Below are positions 51,447 to 63,439 of a DNA stretch of 64,000 bases, piece by piece (position 1 is the stretch's first letter; each line of letters opens with the position of its first letter). The position numbers were made by a program, and so were the translations under genes. Source of the stretch: DATMAM01 sp035559995 (GTDB lineage: Bacteria; Desulfobacterota; Binatia; UBA9968); NCBI GenBank assembly GCA_035559995.1, contig DATMAM010000023.1:1-64000 (forward strand). Direction: 5' to 3'. The notes below the pieces were generated by a model that had not been told where the DNA came from, did not search any database, and saw nothing but the letters and a program-made list of their open reading frames with translations.

Positions 51447-52406
51447 TCACAGATAATCTTTGCGCTTGAAGTAGAAATAGAGAGCCGCGGATAGCGCGGC
51501 CATGACGGCGAGAATCGCCGGATAGCCGTAGCGCCAACGAAGCTCGGGCATGAACTCGAAGTTCATGCCGTAGATGCCGGTGATGGCGGTGATGGCGACC
51601 AGAATCGTTCCCCAAGCGGAAAGCCGTTTGATGGTGACGTTGAGCTGGTTCGAGATTGCCGCGAGATGGATTTCGAGCGTGCCGGAAAGAATATCGCGCA
51701 GGCTGTCGAGCTCTTCGGTGATGCGGATCAGATGATCGTAAACGTCGCGGAAATAAACGCCGTGCTCGGGGCGCACAAACGGAAAATCGTGGCGCGTGAG
51801 CTGGTTGAAGACTTCTCTTTGCGGCCCGGTGGCGCGCCGGATCAGAATCAGCGATCGTTTCAGCGCCAGTAGCCGGTTCATATCTTCGAGCCGCTGCTGT
51901 CCGAGGAGCGCCCCCTCCAGGCTTTCGATCTCGTCCTCGATCCGGTCCATCAGCGGAAAGTAGCTGTCCACGATCAGATCAACCGCGGTGTAGAGAAGAA
52001 AATCGGGACCCTTCGCAAGCGCGCGATCCAATCGCTCGGTCGCCTGACTGTCGTCGGTCCAACCCGGCACCGGCCCGTAGTGGACCGTGACGACCCAGTG
52101 GCGGCCGAGCAGCAAGTCCACCTCTTTGGGCTCCACTTCCAGGCGGTCATTTCGCGCCAGCGGATGGATTGCCATGTAGACGTAGTGCTCGAAGGACTCG
52201 AGCTTCGGCCGCTGGTTTTGCTTGACGATGTCTTCGATCGTCAAATGATGGATGCGAAGCTCCGTCTCCAGAAATTTGAGCTCTTCGGCCGTCGGCGCGT
52301 CGATATCGAGCCACACGGGCGCCGAAGGGTCGCGCAGGAGCTCGGGAGCGGAAGCGCGATCCAGCTGGGTCACGGCGTCGCCTTGCGCGCGCTTGATGGT
52401 GAGCAT
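51447..52406 (-). CDS. CorA-family magnesium/divalent cation channel
   Basis: 319 aa. The cytoplasmic funnel domain is followed by two C-terminal helices bearing the selectivity motif GMN in TGIYGMNFEFMPELRWRYG. Helical stalk segments (EIHLAAISNQLNVTIKRLSA) and the basic end FKRKDYL are typical. It imports Mg2+ (or Co2+/Ni2+). It is transcribed towards the DedA gene and faces the CaCA gene across about 100 bp. Its start lies in a poor Shine-Dalgarno context, but homology begins there. Confidence 0.93.
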   Translation of the reverse strand: MLTIKRAQGDAVTQLDRASAPELLRDPSAPVWLDIDAPTAEELKFLETELRIHHLTIEDIVKQNQRPKLESFEHYVYMAIHPLARNDRLEVEPKEVDLLLGRHWVVTVHYGPVPGWTDDSQATERLDRALAKGPDFLLYTAVDLIVDSYFPLMDRIEDEIESLEGALLGQQRLEDMNRLLALKRSLILIRRATGPQREVFNQLTRHDFPFVRPEHGVYFRDVYDHLIRITEELDSLRDILSGTLEIHLAAISNQLNVTIKRLSAWGTILVAITAITGIYGMNFEFMPELRWRYGYPAILAVMAALSAALYFYFKRKDYL

Positions 52407-52506
52407 GATCCTGATTTATATCACCGGCGACGGGGTTCCAAAATCGACAAGGCGGAATCGGTGCGCTGCCGGACGGCATCCTCTCGGCCGCCGCGGTTAC
52501 AACGGC

Positions 52507-53427
52507 ATGCTCTACGTCGTTCTGTTCATAGCGGGGATCGCCATCGTCCTCTGGTCGGCCGAGCGCGTGACCGAAGGTGTCGTCGGCGCCGCCGCCTCGT
52601 TTGCGGTGAGCGCGTTTTTCGTCGGCGCTCTGGTTTCGGGATTCGAGCCGGAAAATTTGCTGACCGGACTGGTGGCGAATTTTGCAGGGCTGCCGCAGGT
52701 CGCCCTGGGCACGGTCATCGGGTCGGCGCTGTTCATGCTGCTCGGCGGATTCGGCGCCGCGCTCGTGATCGTGCCGATGGCTGTCGAGGTTCCGCGCGGC
52801 GGTGTCATGGTCATGCTGGCGAGCATCCTGCTTTTCGGCCTGGCATTTTTCAACGACGGAATCGTCAGCCGTCTGGAAGGTTTCTTGTTGGTGCTCGGCT
52901 GCGGCGCGCTGATGTTTCGCCTCTACAAGACGGCGCCGCTTCTCCTCGAGCATTCCGCCGCGGAGATTGAGAAGCCGAACCGCCGGCGGGCGCTTTTTCT
53001 GATCGCGCTCGGGATCGCCGGAACGGTTGTCGGCGCCGAACTTTTGGTCGAGGGTGCAAGAGGCATCATCCGCAGTTTTGCGCTGTCGGAAACGTTCGTC
53101 GGCATGGCGGTCGTCGGGCTCGGCGAGAGTCTGGAGGAAACGGCGCGGATGGTCGCGCCGGCGCGCCGAGGTCGCCACGACGTCGCGCTGGGAAACGTGG
53201 TGGGAACTACGGTGGCTTTGTCCACACTCAATTTGGGGCTGATCGCGCTGGTCAGCCCCATAACCGCGGATCCGTGGGTTTTGAGGTTCCATGCGCCGTA
53301 TCTGGTCGCATGCGCCGTTGTTGTGGGAATATTGTTGCTTGCGCTCAAGCGCCTCGGCCGGTGGGTCGGCGGCCTGCTGATCTTGCTCTACGTCGTTTAT
53401 CTTGGAGTCAACCTGAGATACCTCTAA
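52507..53427 (+). CDS. Sodium/calcium exchanger-like (CaCA) membrane protein
   Basis: 306 aa. Two alpha-repeat regions: VSGFEPENLLTGLVANFAGL with LGTVIGSALFML in the first half, and VVGLGESLEETARMVAPARR with LGNVVGTTVALSTLN in the second. Acidic residues in each repeat match ion-coordinating positions, though the repeats are divergent (EPEN, GESLEE), so ion specificity is uncertain. ATG at 52507 has no good ribosome site. It is the fourth predicted cation transporter in 8 kb. Confidence 0.82.
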   Translation: MLYVVLFIAGIAIVLWSAERVTEGVVGAAASFAVSAFFVGALVSGFEPENLLTGLVANFAGLPQVALGTVIGSALFMLLGGFGAALVIVPMAVEVPRGGVMVMLASILLFGLAFFNDGIVSRLEGFLLVLGCGALMFRLYKTAPLLLEHSAAEIEKPNRRRALFLIALGIAGTVVGAELLVEGARGIIRSFALSETFVGMAVVGLGESLEETARMVAPARRGRHDVALGNVVGTTVALSTLNLGLIALVSPITADPWVLRFHAPYLVACAVVVGILLLALKRLGRWVGGLLILLYVVYLGVNLRYL

Positions 53428-53789
53428 AGGCGGGCCACCTCCGGAGCCGGCCGTGGCGCAGCCCTCCTTCGACAAAGTGGGCCGCTTTTCTCTCGCGGTA
53501 AACAGAGCGTGGCGGCCACCATCACGGGCGCAGCGCGCAAAAACGGATCAGGCGGGACTCCGCTAAAGTCGCGCGATCGGCAATATCGGCAGCCAGTCTC
53601 CCAGCGGCCGCCCGTCGGCCGACGAGGCCCGGATCCAACGGGCGCGAGTCTCCCGCTTCGGCCGACAGCGAACAGATATGGCGCGCCGGCTTGAAGCCAG
53701 CATGGCGGACGACGCTACCGGCTCAGCGTTCGGTGAGATTCCGCTTGCCGGGCGCGGCGGCTCAAGTCTGGAAGCGCGGCCTGAGGAGG
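53428..53789. other. Convergent intergenic region, no gene seen
   Basis: 362 bp between the ends of the CaCA gene and the MFS gene. Short open stretches on both strands have no start context or recognised motif. It contains CTCCTTCGACAAAG, a poor match to the dispersed repeat core. No clear terminator hairpin is seen. Confidence 0.4.
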
Positions 53790-55007
53790 TTATCGGATGG
53801 GGGCGCGGGAAGCGGCGGGACGGAGCAGTAAGGCCATGAGCGCGACGCTCGCGATCGAGAGAACTCCGAGAATCCAGAAAATCGTGGCGAGCTCGGTTGC
53901 CGCGAGGAGAATGCCCACGATGGACGTCGACGCCGTTTTCGACACTTGCTGCAGCAGCCGGTCGAACGAGACGATGCCGCCGCGGAGCTCGCGCGGCGCC
54001 ATTTGCGTGAGCAGGCTCTTCTGCATCGGTGAGACGATGCCGTTTGCGATTCCATAAAAAAAGAGCGCGGCCCCGACCAAGCCGACGGTCGGCAAGAGCG
54101 GTACCGCCACGAGGGCAGCGCCGCTGACGAGGAACGCAAAGAACAAAAGCTTCGTGGCGTCGGACAGCGCCGCGAGACGGCCCGCCTGGCTGGAAGTCAG
54201 CATCGCGCCCGCAGAGAAAAAAATGTAGAGCAGGCCGGCCGTTGCCGTCGAGATCCCGTGGGTTCTCACGAGAAAAAGAGGAAAGTAGGTGAGAAAGCCG
54301 TAGTCGAGAAAGAAACGGAGGAAGCCGGCAAAAAACGCAACCACAAGCCGGGGATGGCGCGTCAAATGCAGGACATCTTTCACGTAAGCCGCCGCTCCCG
54401 CCGCGTTGGTTCCTCTGGTTTCCGGCAGCCAGAGAAAAGCCAAAACGCCGAGCGGAATCGCCAAAGCGTAAAAGACAAACGGCCAGTACCAGGCCACTGC
54501 GGCGAGAATGCCACCCAGGGGAGGCATGACGAGATATCCGACGCGGTCCAGAAAAACCTTCAGCCCCTGCCCGCCGACCTCCTTCGAGCCTTCGAGGGTG
54601 TCGCCAATCAGAACGATCGTGAGCGGAATGACGGCGCTGAACGCAACGCCCTGGGCGGCGCGCAAAGCGAGGACCCAGAAAAAGCTCGGCGCCCAGGCGA
54701 TCGCCGCGCCGGCAATGCCGTAAACGATGAGCCCGCACGCGAGCAGGAGGCGGCGCCCGTAGAGATCCGCGACCATGCCAAAGAGCGGAGAAAGCACGAT
54801 CGCCGGTGCCGTATAAAGCGTCATCACGAGCGCCAGCGCGGAATCGCTGACCCCAAACGGCCCCGTCATTGCCGGCAGCGCCGGCTGAATGAAATTCACG
54901 CCCATGATCAGAGCCAGGCTGGAGGCGTAGGTAATGGCAAGCGTGCGCCGCTGCGCGGATGCGAGCTCGCCGAGGCCAAACAGTTGCGGGAGAGAGACGG
55001 CGCGCAT
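53790..55007 (-). CDS. Major facilitator superfamily transporter
   Basis: 405 aa, about 12 helices. The MFS signature loop between helices 2 and 3 is GMVADLYGRRLLLACGLIV. The central loop and second half begin near FLPETRGTNAAGAAAYVKDV. A proline/glycine-rich helix 5-type segment (LDRVGYLVMPPLGGILAAVA) suggests a drug- or metabolite-efflux type, but the substrate is unknown. ATG at 55007 was chosen from the hydrophobic start (LASAQRRTLAITYASSLAL); no good ribosome site precedes it. It is transcribed away from the GT2 gene. Confidence 0.88.
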   Translation of the reverse strand: MRAVSLPQLFGLGELASAQRRTLAITYASSLALIMGVNFIQPALPAMTGPFGVSDSALALVMTLYTAPAIVLSPLFGMVADLYGRRLLLACGLIVYGIAGAAIAWAPSFFWVLALRAAQGVAFSAVIPLTIVLIGDTLEGSKEVGGQGLKVFLDRVGYLVMPPLGGILAAVAWYWPFVFYALAIPLGVLAFLWLPETRGTNAAGAAAYVKDVLHLTRHPRLVVAFFAGFLRFFLDYGFLTYFPLFLVRTHGISTATAGLLYIFFSAGAMLTSSQAGRLAALSDATKLLFFAFLVSGAALVAVPLLPTVGLVGAALFFYGIANGIVSPMQKSLLTQMAPRELRGGIVSFDRLLQQVSKTASTSIVGILLAATELATIFWILGVLSIASVALMALLLRPAASRAPIR

Positions 55008-55344
55008 GGAAAAGTGCGCCGAATGTAGTTGAACGCGGCGAAAAAAGCAACGAGCCGTTTCGGTTGCGCGGAGGAAAGAGCGGCAAGGCGCCGGCGTCGG
55101 CCGGACCGGTGGCCGGATTGCATCCGCGGCCGGCTCAAAAACGGCCGGCTCTGAAGCGTGCGGGCCCACGCGAAGTCCCTCCGGGAGCCATTCGCATTAA
55201 AAGGGAAAGCCGAGGGCGCGAGACGCTTCGCGAGAGGCGGCGGGATGACACGCGCCTGCTTGGACGCGAGGCGCCGGCGAACCCTACTTTAGCGCGGCTC
55301 GAGATCGTTGACTTTGGCGGCGGGCAAAAGCTAGGAAAAGAAGC
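55008..55344. other. Divergent intergenic region between MFS and GT2 genes
   Basis: 337 bp holding the promoters of both genes presumably. A TTGACT hexamer lies about 40 bp before the GT2 start but has no good -10 partner. No gene or repeat is visible. Confidence 0.35.
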
Positions 55345-56196
55345 GTGGGACCGGAGATCAGCGTCGTTATCCCGACGTACAACCGCCGCGAGATGGTACG
55401 CGAGGCCATCGAGTCGGTTCTGCGGCAGACGTGCCGCGACTTTGAGTTGATCGTGGTCGACGACGGCTCGGAGGACGGCACCGGCGCTCTTCTTGCGCGC
55501 TATGGGGAAAAGCTTAGGCTGTGCGCTCAGCCTCATCGCGGTGTCGCCGCGGCGCGCAATCGCGGCGTTCAGGAGTCGCGAGGGTATTATCTGGCTTTCT
55601 TGGATTCGGATGATCTCTGGCTTCCGCGCAAGCTGGAAGTTCAGCTCGCTTTCATGCGCGAAAACCCGTCGATCGAGATCTGCCAGACGGAGGAGATCTG
55701 GTACAGGAACGGCGTGCGGGTAAATCCCAGGGTGAAACACCGCAAGCCCTCGGGAGACATTTTTCGCGCGAGTCTCGAGCTTTGCCTCGTGAGCCCTTCC
55801 GCGGTGATGATGACGCGAAGTCTGTTTGAGAGCGCGGGCGGGTTCGACGAGTCGTTTCCGGCGTGCGAAGACTACGATCTGTGGCTGAGGATCGCGCGCT
55901 TCTATCCCGTGGCGCTGATCGCTGAGCCGCTTGTGATCAAGAGGGGAGGCCACAGCGATCAGCTGTCGCGTTCGCTTTGGGGTCTCGACCGCTTTCGCGC
56001 GCGCTCTCTCCAGAAGCTCCTTGACGCGGGGCTCGAAGGAGAAAGGCGCGAGTGGGTGATGGAGGCGCTTCGGCGTAAAGCGGCCATCCTGAGCCGGGGA
56101 GCGCGCAAGCGGGGCAACGAGGAGGCGGCGCGGGCCTACGAAGCCGTTTTAGAATCGTGCGCGGTGAGTGGAGCGAAATGGCACGACCGTTTTTAG
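55345..56196 (+). CDS. Family 2 glycosyltransferase
   Basis: GT-A fold glycosyltransferase of 283 aa. Nucleotide-sugar site VVIPTYNRREMVREAIESVL, then VVDDGSEDGT, AAARNRGVQESRGYYLAFLD with the DxD-like LDSDDLW, and later ACEDYDLWLRIARFYP as acceptor-side motif. Start is GTG at 55345. Soluble protein, possibly membrane-associated, adding a sugar to a lipid-linked or surface glycan. Its last 19 bp overlap the next gene, so it is part of a three-gene overlapping unit with an unknown protein and an SPL-like radical SAM enzyme. Confidence 0.88.
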   Translation: MGPEISVVIPTYNRREMVREAIESVLRQTCRDFELIVVDDGSEDGTGALLARYGEKLRLCAQPHRGVAAARNRGVQESRGYYLAFLDSDDLWLPRKLEVQLAFMRENPSIEICQTEEIWYRNGVRVNPRVKHRKPSGDIFRASLELCLVSPSAVMMTRSLFESAGGFDESFPACEDYDLWLRIARFYPVALIAEPLVIKRGGHSDQLSRSLWGLDRFRARSLQKLLDAGLEGERREWVMEALRRKAAILSRGARKRGNEEAARAYEAVLESCAVSGAKWHDRF

Positions 56197-56741
56197 ATTA
56201 CGCGCGCGCAAAGGGTTTTCGCGAGACGACCGTCAAGCGTTTTTTGTCGCTCGAGGAGGGAGCGCAGCGAGCGGTTGCGGCGATCGTCGTTCCGCTCAAG
56301 GCGAGCGAGAACCACGTTCGGGATATGCTCGACTGGCTGGAGGAAATTTGCCTCCGCGACGGCGTCGCGATCGACGAGCTATTGTCCAGAGAGGCGTTCG
56401 CCGCGATCATGGGCGATGCGCGCCTCGGGCGGAGCGACAAGCTCAAACGCGTGAAGGAAGAGCTTCGCAGGATACGATTCCCGCGATTGAGCTGGGTCGA
56501 GGGCGAAATCGCGAGGCGAATTCGCGCGCTCAAGCTCGACCCGCGCACCGAGATGACGGTTCCGAAAGGCCTCGAGGGAGGATGGTTGGCGGTGCAGCTG
56601 AGGGCGCGCAGCCAGGATGAATTGAAAAGATTGCTCGCCGTTCTGTCGGAGGCGGCGGCGACAGGCGAGGTCAGAGAGATTTTTACGCTTATCGCCAACG
56701 GCGGCCTCGAGGAGCCGCAGACAGGCAATGGAACCATTTAG
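56178..56741 (+). CDS. Hypothetical protein between GT2 and SPL-like genes
   Basis: 187 aa, not recognised. Composition and pattern are those of an all-helical soluble protein (FLDYARAKGFRETTVKRFLS, ENHVRDMLDWLEEICLRDGV, IARRIRALKLDPRTEMTVPK), with a late segment LQRARSQDELKR-like in GWLAVQLRARSQDELKRLLA. ATG at 56178 has GGAG 5-8 nt upstream and lies inside the end of the GT2 gene. Its end overlaps the radical SAM gene by 14 bp. The double overlap argues for joint expression and probably a partner role for the radical SAM protein. It may bind nucleic acid, but that is a guess. Confidence 0.65.
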   Translation: MARPFLDYARAKGFRETTVKRFLSLEEGAQRAVAAIVVPLKASENHVRDMLDWLEEICLRDGVAIDELLSREAFAAIMGDARLGRSDKLKRVKEELRRIRFPRLSWVEGEIARRIRALKLDPRTEMTVPKGLEGGWLAVQLRARSQDELKRLLAVLSEAAATGEVREIFTLIANGGLEEPQTGNGTI

Positions 56742-57819
56742 ACCCAGCCGCGTTTTCGTGGAACGAGGCTGCGAGGCAAGCCCGATCCTGCGGAACTTAA
56801 GGAGAGCTCTTGCCGACGTCCCGTTCGAATTCTTCGAGCGGGGGGCCTTCTCGTTCGCGCGAGCCGGGAACGGCGCCGATTCGTTCGGAAACGCCAAGCG
56901 AAGCCTCTTTTTGACGCGCCACAAGGGGGAGTTCTTAAAAAAATGTCCCGGGAGCGAGGGGCAGGTTTGCTGCAACTACTTCGTCATCAACTTTGCGAGC
57001 AACTGCCCGATGGACTGCAGCTACTGCTACCTCCAGGAATATCTGGCCGAGAACCCGGCACTGAAAGTTTTCGCCAATATCGATGATCTCATCGCCGAGG
57101 CCGATGAGCTTCTCAGCCGCCACCGGCGGTTCTTTTTTCGCATCGGCACGGGCGAGATCACCGACAGCTTGGCGCTCGAGCCCTACATCGGCTTCTGCCG
57201 GGAGCTGATTCCGTTCTTCGCGCGCCAGCCGAACGTTCTTCTGGAATTAAAAACCAAGAGCGACTGCGTGGAGAACCTCCTCGACCTCGACCCGAACGAG
57301 CGCATCGTCGTTTCCTGGTCGATGAACCCCGAGCGCGTCGTGGCCGCCGACGAGCACCGGACGGCGTCGCTGGAAGAGAGAATTTGGGCGGCGCGCCGCT
57401 GCCAGGAGGCGGGCTACAAGCTCGGCTTTCACTTCGATCCGATGATCGAGTACCCGGGCTGGGAAGAAGACTATCGCTCGATGGTGGAAAAAATTTTTGC
57501 CGCGGTCGATTTTCGCCGCGTCGCGTGGCTCAGCATGGGCGTTCTCCGCCAGACGCCGGGTCTCAGGCGCGCGATGCGCGAGCGGTTTCCGCAAACGCGG
57601 CTCCTCACGGGCGAGCAGGTTTTCTGCCCGGACGGCAAGTTCCGCTATTTTCAGCCGCTGCGCGTGGCGATGTACCGAAAAATGCTTGGCTGGATTCGCG
57701 CGCTCGCCCCGCTGCCTCCGGTTTATCTCTGCATGGAATCGCGCGCGGTCTGGGAGCAGGTCTTCGGGTTTGTCCCCCCCTGCGAAAAAGAGCTGGGCAA
57801 CCAGCTCGCCCACTTCTGA
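56728..57819 (+). CDS. Radical SAM protein of the spore photoproduct lyase-like family
   Basis: 363 aa. The iron-sulfur motif CxxxCxxC is C93-C97-C100 in NCPMDCSYCYLQEY. Other SPL-family segments are VLLELKTKSDCVENLL, VVSWSMNPERV, YKLGFHFDPMIEYPGWEEDY and VYLCMESRAVWEQVFGF. True spore photoproduct lyases have a catalytic Cys (C141 in Bacillus subtilis) in a REFEAACTSD-type strand. The matching segment here, FFFRIGTGEITDSLALEP (137 onward), has no Cys. So the fold is SPL-like but the reaction is probably different. Translationally coupled to the preceding unknown gene. Confidence 0.83.
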   Translation: MEPFRPSRVFVERGCEASPILRNLRRALADVPFEFFERGAFSFARAGNGADSFGNAKRSLFLTRHKGEFLKKCPGSEGQVCCNYFVINFASNCPMDCSYCYLQEYLAENPALKVFANIDDLIAEADELLSRHRRFFFRIGTGEITDSLALEPYIGFCRELIPFFARQPNVLLELKTKSDCVENLLDLDPNERIVVSWSMNPERVVAADEHRTASLEERIWAARRCQEAGYKLGFHFDPMIEYPGWEEDYRSMVEKIFAAVDFRRVAWLSMGVLRQTPGLRRAMRERFPQTRLLTGEQVFCPDGKFRYFQPLRVAMYRKMLGWIRALAPLPPVYLCMESRAVWEQVFGFVPPCEKELGNQLAHF

Positions 57820-57876
57820 TCACTCGCGGAAAGAAGCCGGCCGCGATTGCCGGCCGGCGCTTGTCCGCCGCGACAC

Positions 57877-57906
57877 TTGTCTCAAATGTCTCGAATCGTG
57901 TATTTT
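57877..57906 (+). promoter_or_regulatory. Candidate sigma-70-type promoter of secA
   Basis: TTGTCT (57877-57882) and TATTTT (57901-57906) with an 18-bp spacer, 50 bp before the secA ATG. Each hexamer matches consensus in four of six positions. It sits in the 137-bp gap after the radical SAM gene. Confidence 0.4.
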
Positions 57907-57956
57907 ATTAACGACTGCGCTGCCGCCACAAAGCGCGCGTTCGCGCCCCGAATCCT

Positions 57957-61547
<3,591 letters not shown>

Positions 61548-61670
61548 GCGAGGATCGAGGATCCAAAAAAGAAACGACCAACGGCCGGGGACGGCTGAAC
61601 CGCAAGCCGCCCGAAGCGCAGGCCCGGGCGCGAGGGCCGCTGTCGGAGGCACGATCACGCGGCCGTATTT

Positions 61671-63119
61671 TCACTCGGTCGCGAGCTTGCTTCGCAGCCT
61701 TTCGTTCACGGTCTTGGGGTTCGCCCTTCCCCGGGTCGCCTTCATTACCTGCCCGACAAGAAAAGCAAAGACCTTTTCGTTGCCGGAGCGGTACTCTTGG
61801 ACCTGCTTGGCGTAAGACCGTAGAACCTCGTCGATCGCGGTCTCGATACTGCTCGCGTCGCTGACCTGCTCGAGGCCCTTATCGCGCACGATCGCCTGCG
61901 GGCTTGAACCCTCGCCGGCCGCCATCGACGCAAAGACCGTCTTGGCGGTTTTGCCGCTGATCTTTTCCTCGTCGACCATGCGCACAAGTTCCGCCAACGA
62001 TTGCGGCGGAATCGGCCAGGCCGTGATCCGCAGATCTTCATCGAGCCTTTTTTCTTTGATCACGCGGAAGAGATCGCCCATGATCCAGTTGCTGAGCGCC
62101 TTCGGGTGCGGATGCGCTTTGACCGCGGCTTCAAAATAGTCGGCCACGTCTCTGCGGCTCGTGAGGAGCTCCGCGTCATAGGCCGGAAGCCCGTACTGGG
62201 CGACGAACCGCTCCTTGCGGGCGGTCGGAAGCTCGGGCAGCTCGGCGGCGATCTCCTCGATCCATGACTCCTCGATCACCAGCGGCAAAAGGTCGGGATC
62301 GGGAAAGTAGCGGTAGTCGTGCGCGTACTCTTTGGTCCGCATCGCCCGGGTGACCTCGCGCTCGGCGTCCCACAGGCGCGTCTCCTGCGCCAGGTGGCCT
62401 CCTTCTTCAAGGATTCGGGTTTGCCGGTGAATCTCGTACTCCAGCGCCTTCTCGACCGCCTTGAACGAGTTCAAGTTCTTGATTTCGACCTTGACGCCGA
62501 ACGCCTCGCTTCCCCGCGGCCTGACCGAAACGTTCGCGTCGCAGCGAAAGCTCCCTTCCTCCATGTTGCCGTCGCAAATTTCCAGGTACTGCAAGATGGC
62601 GCGCAAGGTTCTGAGATAACGCACGGCCTCGTCGCTCGTGCGCATGTCCGGCTCGCTGACGATCTCGAGCAGCGGCACGCCGGCGCGATTCAAATCGACG
62701 AGGCTAAAATCTTTGCCGGCGTCGTGAATGCTTTTGCCCGCGTCCTCCTCCATGTGAATGCGGGTCAGGCGAACCTTTTTCTTGCCGCCGTCGGCGGCAA
62801 TCTCGACGTAGCCGTGCGCGCACAGCGGGAGCTCGTACTGGCTGATCTGGTATCCCTTGGGGAGGTCGGGATAAAAATAATTCTTGCGCGCCCAGCGGCT
62901 GTAGCGCGCGATGCGGCAGTTGGTCGCAAGCCCGGCGCGGATCGCGAAGCGCACGACTTCACGGTTGAGCACCGGCAGCACGCCGGGAAAGCCGGCGCAG
63001 ACCGGGCAGACGTTGTGATTGGGCGCCGCGCCGAACCGGGTCGAGCAGCCGCAGAAAATCTTCGACTGCGTGAGCAGCTCCGCGTGGACTTCCAGCCCGA
63101 TGACGGCCTCGTAGGTCAT
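61671..63119 (-). CDS. gatB: Asp-tRNA(Asn)/Glu-tRNA(Gln) amidotransferase subunit B
   Basis: 482 aa, normal length. Opens YEAVIGLEVHAELLTQSKIF. Zinc-site Cys lie in FCGCS and NVCPVCAGFPG. GatB signatures include YFYPDLPKGYQISQYELPL and RIHMEEDAGKSIHD. The C-terminal tRNA-binding YqeY-like domain ends RANPKTVNERLRSKL. With GatA and GatC it converts misacylated Glu-tRNA(Gln) or Asp-tRNA(Asn), implying a missing GlnRS and/or AsnRS. ATG at 63119 starts at the homology boundary. It lies downstream of gatA on the same strand but across about 320 bp of repeats. Confidence 0.96.
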   Translation of the reverse strand: MTYEAVIGLEVHAELLTQSKIFCGCSTRFGAAPNHNVCPVCAGFPGVLPVLNREVVRFAIRAGLATNCRIARYSRWARKNYFYPDLPKGYQISQYELPLCAHGYVEIAADGGKKKVRLTRIHMEEDAGKSIHDAGKDFSLVDLNRAGVPLLEIVSEPDMRTSDEAVRYLRTLRAILQYLEICDGNMEEGSFRCDANVSVRPRGSEAFGVKVEIKNLNSFKAVEKALEYEIHRQTRILEEGGHLAQETRLWDAEREVTRAMRTKEYAHDYRYFPDPDLLPLVIEESWIEEIAAELPELPTARKERFVAQYGLPAYDAELLTSRRDVADYFEAAVKAHPHPKALSNWIMGDLFRVIKEKRLDEDLRITAWPIPPQSLAELVRMVDEEKISGKTAKTVFASMAAGEGSSPQAIVRDKGLEQVSDASSIETAIDEVLRSYAKQVQEYRSGNEKVFAFLVGQVMKATRGRANPKTVNERLRSKLATE

Positions 63120-63138
63120 AGTGAAGGAGCCGGGATTC

Positions 63139-63421
63139 ACGATACAGAATACAGAATTCAGGATGCAGAATTCAGAATACGGGATTCAGAATACAGAACC
63201 AGACACGCCGGCTTTTGCATTCTGCATTCTGAATTCTGGCTTCTGAATTCTGGCTTCTGACGATTGAGGATACAGAATACAGAATTCAGGATACAGAATT
63301 CAGAATACGGGATTCAGAATACAGGATTCAGAATACAGAGCCAGACACGCCGGCTTTTGCATTCTGACTTCTGAGTTCTGAATTCTGACTTCTGGCTTCT
63401 GACTTCTGCCTTCTGCCTTCT
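63139..63421. repeat. Low-complexity array of ATTCAGAATAC/TTCTGACTTCTG words
   Basis: The gatA-gatB gap is filled with short imperfect words built on (g)attcagaatac and their complements (ttctgaattctg, ttctggcttctg). Two larger copies of about 85-95 bp are visible, near 63141-63223 and 63269-63365, each ending AGACACGCCGGCTTTTGCAT then TCTG. The left half of each copy is purine-word rich and the right half pyrimidine-word rich, so each could fold into a long hairpin. No coding frame is seen. Confidence 0.85.
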
Positions 63422-63439
63422 GACCGGCTTCTGCCAATC

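Noticed and set aside
63139..63421. CRISPR array
   Set aside because: The words are short, imperfect and contiguous, without regular spacers of uniform length, and no cas genes are present.
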